64,000 bases of DNA, taken from NCBI RefSeq assembly GCF_014236795.1, contig NZ_CP049017.1, positions 3,884,001 through 3,948,000 on the forward strand, in the 5' to 3' direction. The notes beneath the pieces are model-generated. The model was not told the DNA's origin. It searched no databases and was given only the letters and a program-made list of their open reading frames with translations. The translations under genes were made by a program, and so were the position numbers. Each line of letters begins with the position of its first letter. Within the stretch, counting starts at the first letter, position 1. Positions 63,123-64,000 of the stretch are shown here, one piece after another. The DNA is from Xanthomonas theicola. Lineage in GTDB: Bacteria; Pseudomonadota; Gammaproteobacteria; Xanthomonadales; Xanthomonadaceae.

Positions 63123-63959
63123 CTACAGCGCGCTCGCCGGCCGCACCTGCAGCGTCTCGGCTTCCGCAGCGCAGTCCTTGGCCGGTTTCAGGCCCTGCGT
63201 GCGCGCGGCGGCGATCTCCTTGCGCGCGGCCTGCAGGTCGGCGCGGAACTGCGGGTTGTCCTGCAACCTGGCGACCGTGGCGGCGCCGACGATGCGGCTG
63301 GCCAGCACGTCGCTCTGCCAGTGCACGTTGCAGACGATACGGCTCTCGCCGTAGCTGCGGCCGCGCACCATCAGCGCGTCGGTGCGCGCCGGATCGGCTT
63401 GGCTGAGTACCTGCGCCCAGGCCCAGCCGATCGAGGTGTGGCCCGATGGGTAGGAGCCGTTCGGCCGCAGTTCGGGCTCGGCGGCGGGAGTGCAGCTGGG
63501 CTCGCCGTTGTCGATGAACGGGCGCGGCACATGGTAGTAGGCCTTGGCCTTCTCGGCGGCGTCGCCGGCGTCCATGGCCACGCGCTGCAGCAGCCGGTAC
63601 AGGTGCGGGGTGTGCTGGGCGCTGACCTCGATGCCGAGCGGACAACTGAAGTGGTTGGCAGCGCCGGGGAAGTGCAGTTCAGCATCCTGCGCCGCCAGCG
63701 CGAAGCGCGGCGAGCCGCGCAGCGCGAGCGCTTGCTGGTTCATCGCCTCGTCCAGGGCGCGGCCGGGCGAGCCCTTGGCCGGGGGCGGCGGCACCAGCAG
63801 CAGGCTGTCGGGCAACTGCGATGGGGACAAATAGCCGGCGATCTTGGCGGCGGCCATCGGTTTGGCCGCCGCAGCCAGCAGGGACGGCGCGGCGAGCGCG
63901 GCGGCCAGGGCCAGACCGAGCCCGGCGTGCAGGGGGAAACGGGAGGAACGACGAACCAT
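63123..63959 (-). CDS. Class A non-specific acid phosphatase (PAP2 family)
   Basis: The 278-residue secreted protein starts MVRRSSRFPLHAGLGLALAA with a signal peptide ending near LLAAAAKP. The three-part phosphatase signature is complete: KAYYHVPRP (K-x6-RP), PSGHTS and SRIVCNVHWQSD (SR-x5-H-x2-SD), as in PhoN-type bacterial acid phosphatases. It dephosphorylates a range of phosphate esters in the periplasm. A start 10 codons upstream (63989) is possible but lengthens the signal peptide. Confidence 0.9.
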   Translation of the reverse strand: MVRRSSRFPLHAGLGLALAAALAAPSLLAAAAKPMAAAKIAGYLSPSQLPDSLLLVPPPPAKGSPGRALDEAMNQQALALRGSPRFALAAQDAELHFPGAANHFSCPLGIEVSAQHTPHLYRLLQRVAMDAGDAAEKAKAYYHVPRPFIDNGEPSCTPAAEPELRPNGSYPSGHTSIGWAWAQVLSQADPARTDALMVRGRSYGESRIVCNVHWQSDVLASRIVGAATVARLQDNPQFRADLQAARKEIAAARTQGLKPAKDCAAEAETLQVRPASAL

Positions 63960-64000
63960 GGCGGGATCCACTGGGAGGAGACCGGCCATCTGAAGGCACA

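Overview
The window is about 64 kb of GC-rich chromosome that I read as a Xanthomonas (Lysobacteraceae). The evidence is the rpmH-rnpA-yidC-mnmE / dnaA-dnaN-recF-gyrB replication-origin block followed by an M48 protease and tonB-exbB-exbD-exbD genes, a protocatechuate plus vanillate catabolic cluster, and a C-terminal domain resembling XVIPCD, the secretion signal of the Xanthomonadales bacteria-killing type IV secretion system. The species cannot be fixed from the sequence alone.

Layout. 1-3309: tamB (its 3' end lies outside the window) and tamA, on the minus strand. 3310-6640: an insertion-sequence graveyard with IS3, IS5 and phage-integrase fragments. 6644-13374: pcaIJFHGBDC on the minus strand, the whole protocatechuate branch of the beta-ketoadipate pathway. 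13765-16714: vanA-vanR-vanB on the plus strand, which turns vanillate into protocatechuate, so the two divergent units form one lignin-aromatic catabolic block with operator-like palindromes between them. 16899-20505: an IS30 copy, two half copies of one IS5-family element and a PstS-OmpA fusion gene. 20563-26209: exbD2, exbD1, exbB, tonB, a TPR protein, an M48 lipoprotein protease and a CPBP protease. 26518-33241: gyrB, recF, dnaN and dnaA with oriC and three parS palindromes. 33500-38471: rpmH, rnpA, yidC and mnmE, with a complete IS5 copy between yidC and mnmE.

38453-51802 is a 13.3-kb integrative island inserted at the 3' end of mnmE and bounded by a 20-bp direct repeat. It carries a P4-type integrase, a type I restriction-modification operon (hsdM-hsdS-abi-hsdR-rhuM) headed by an XRE regulator with paired operators, a second tyrosine recombinase, an orphan HigA antitoxin and an ICE-type replication protein. 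The right att site is followed by a diverged second copy of the integrase leader, which suggests tandem island accretion. 51904-56360 is a second graveyard: IS30 with nested IS5 and IS200/IS605, another IS5, and fragments of a carboxylesterase and kduD. 56365-63959 returns to ordinary genes: phhA with its divergent Lrp regulator, a lipoprotein plus XVIPCD-effector pair, a patatin lipoprotein, a TIGR00266 protein and a class A acid phosphatase.

The strongest observations are: (1) the candidate type IV effector and immunity pair at 58068-60291; (2) evidence that about 16.1 kb (4395-20499, with all pca/van genes) was inverted through a 6-7 nt homology between an IS5 copy and the exbD2 terminator; (3) stacked islands at mnmE; (4) one amber codon shared by every IS5 copy that retains orfA, although at least two copies sit in clean 3-bp target duplications. 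All calls rest on reading the sequence and recalling protein families; no database search was run.
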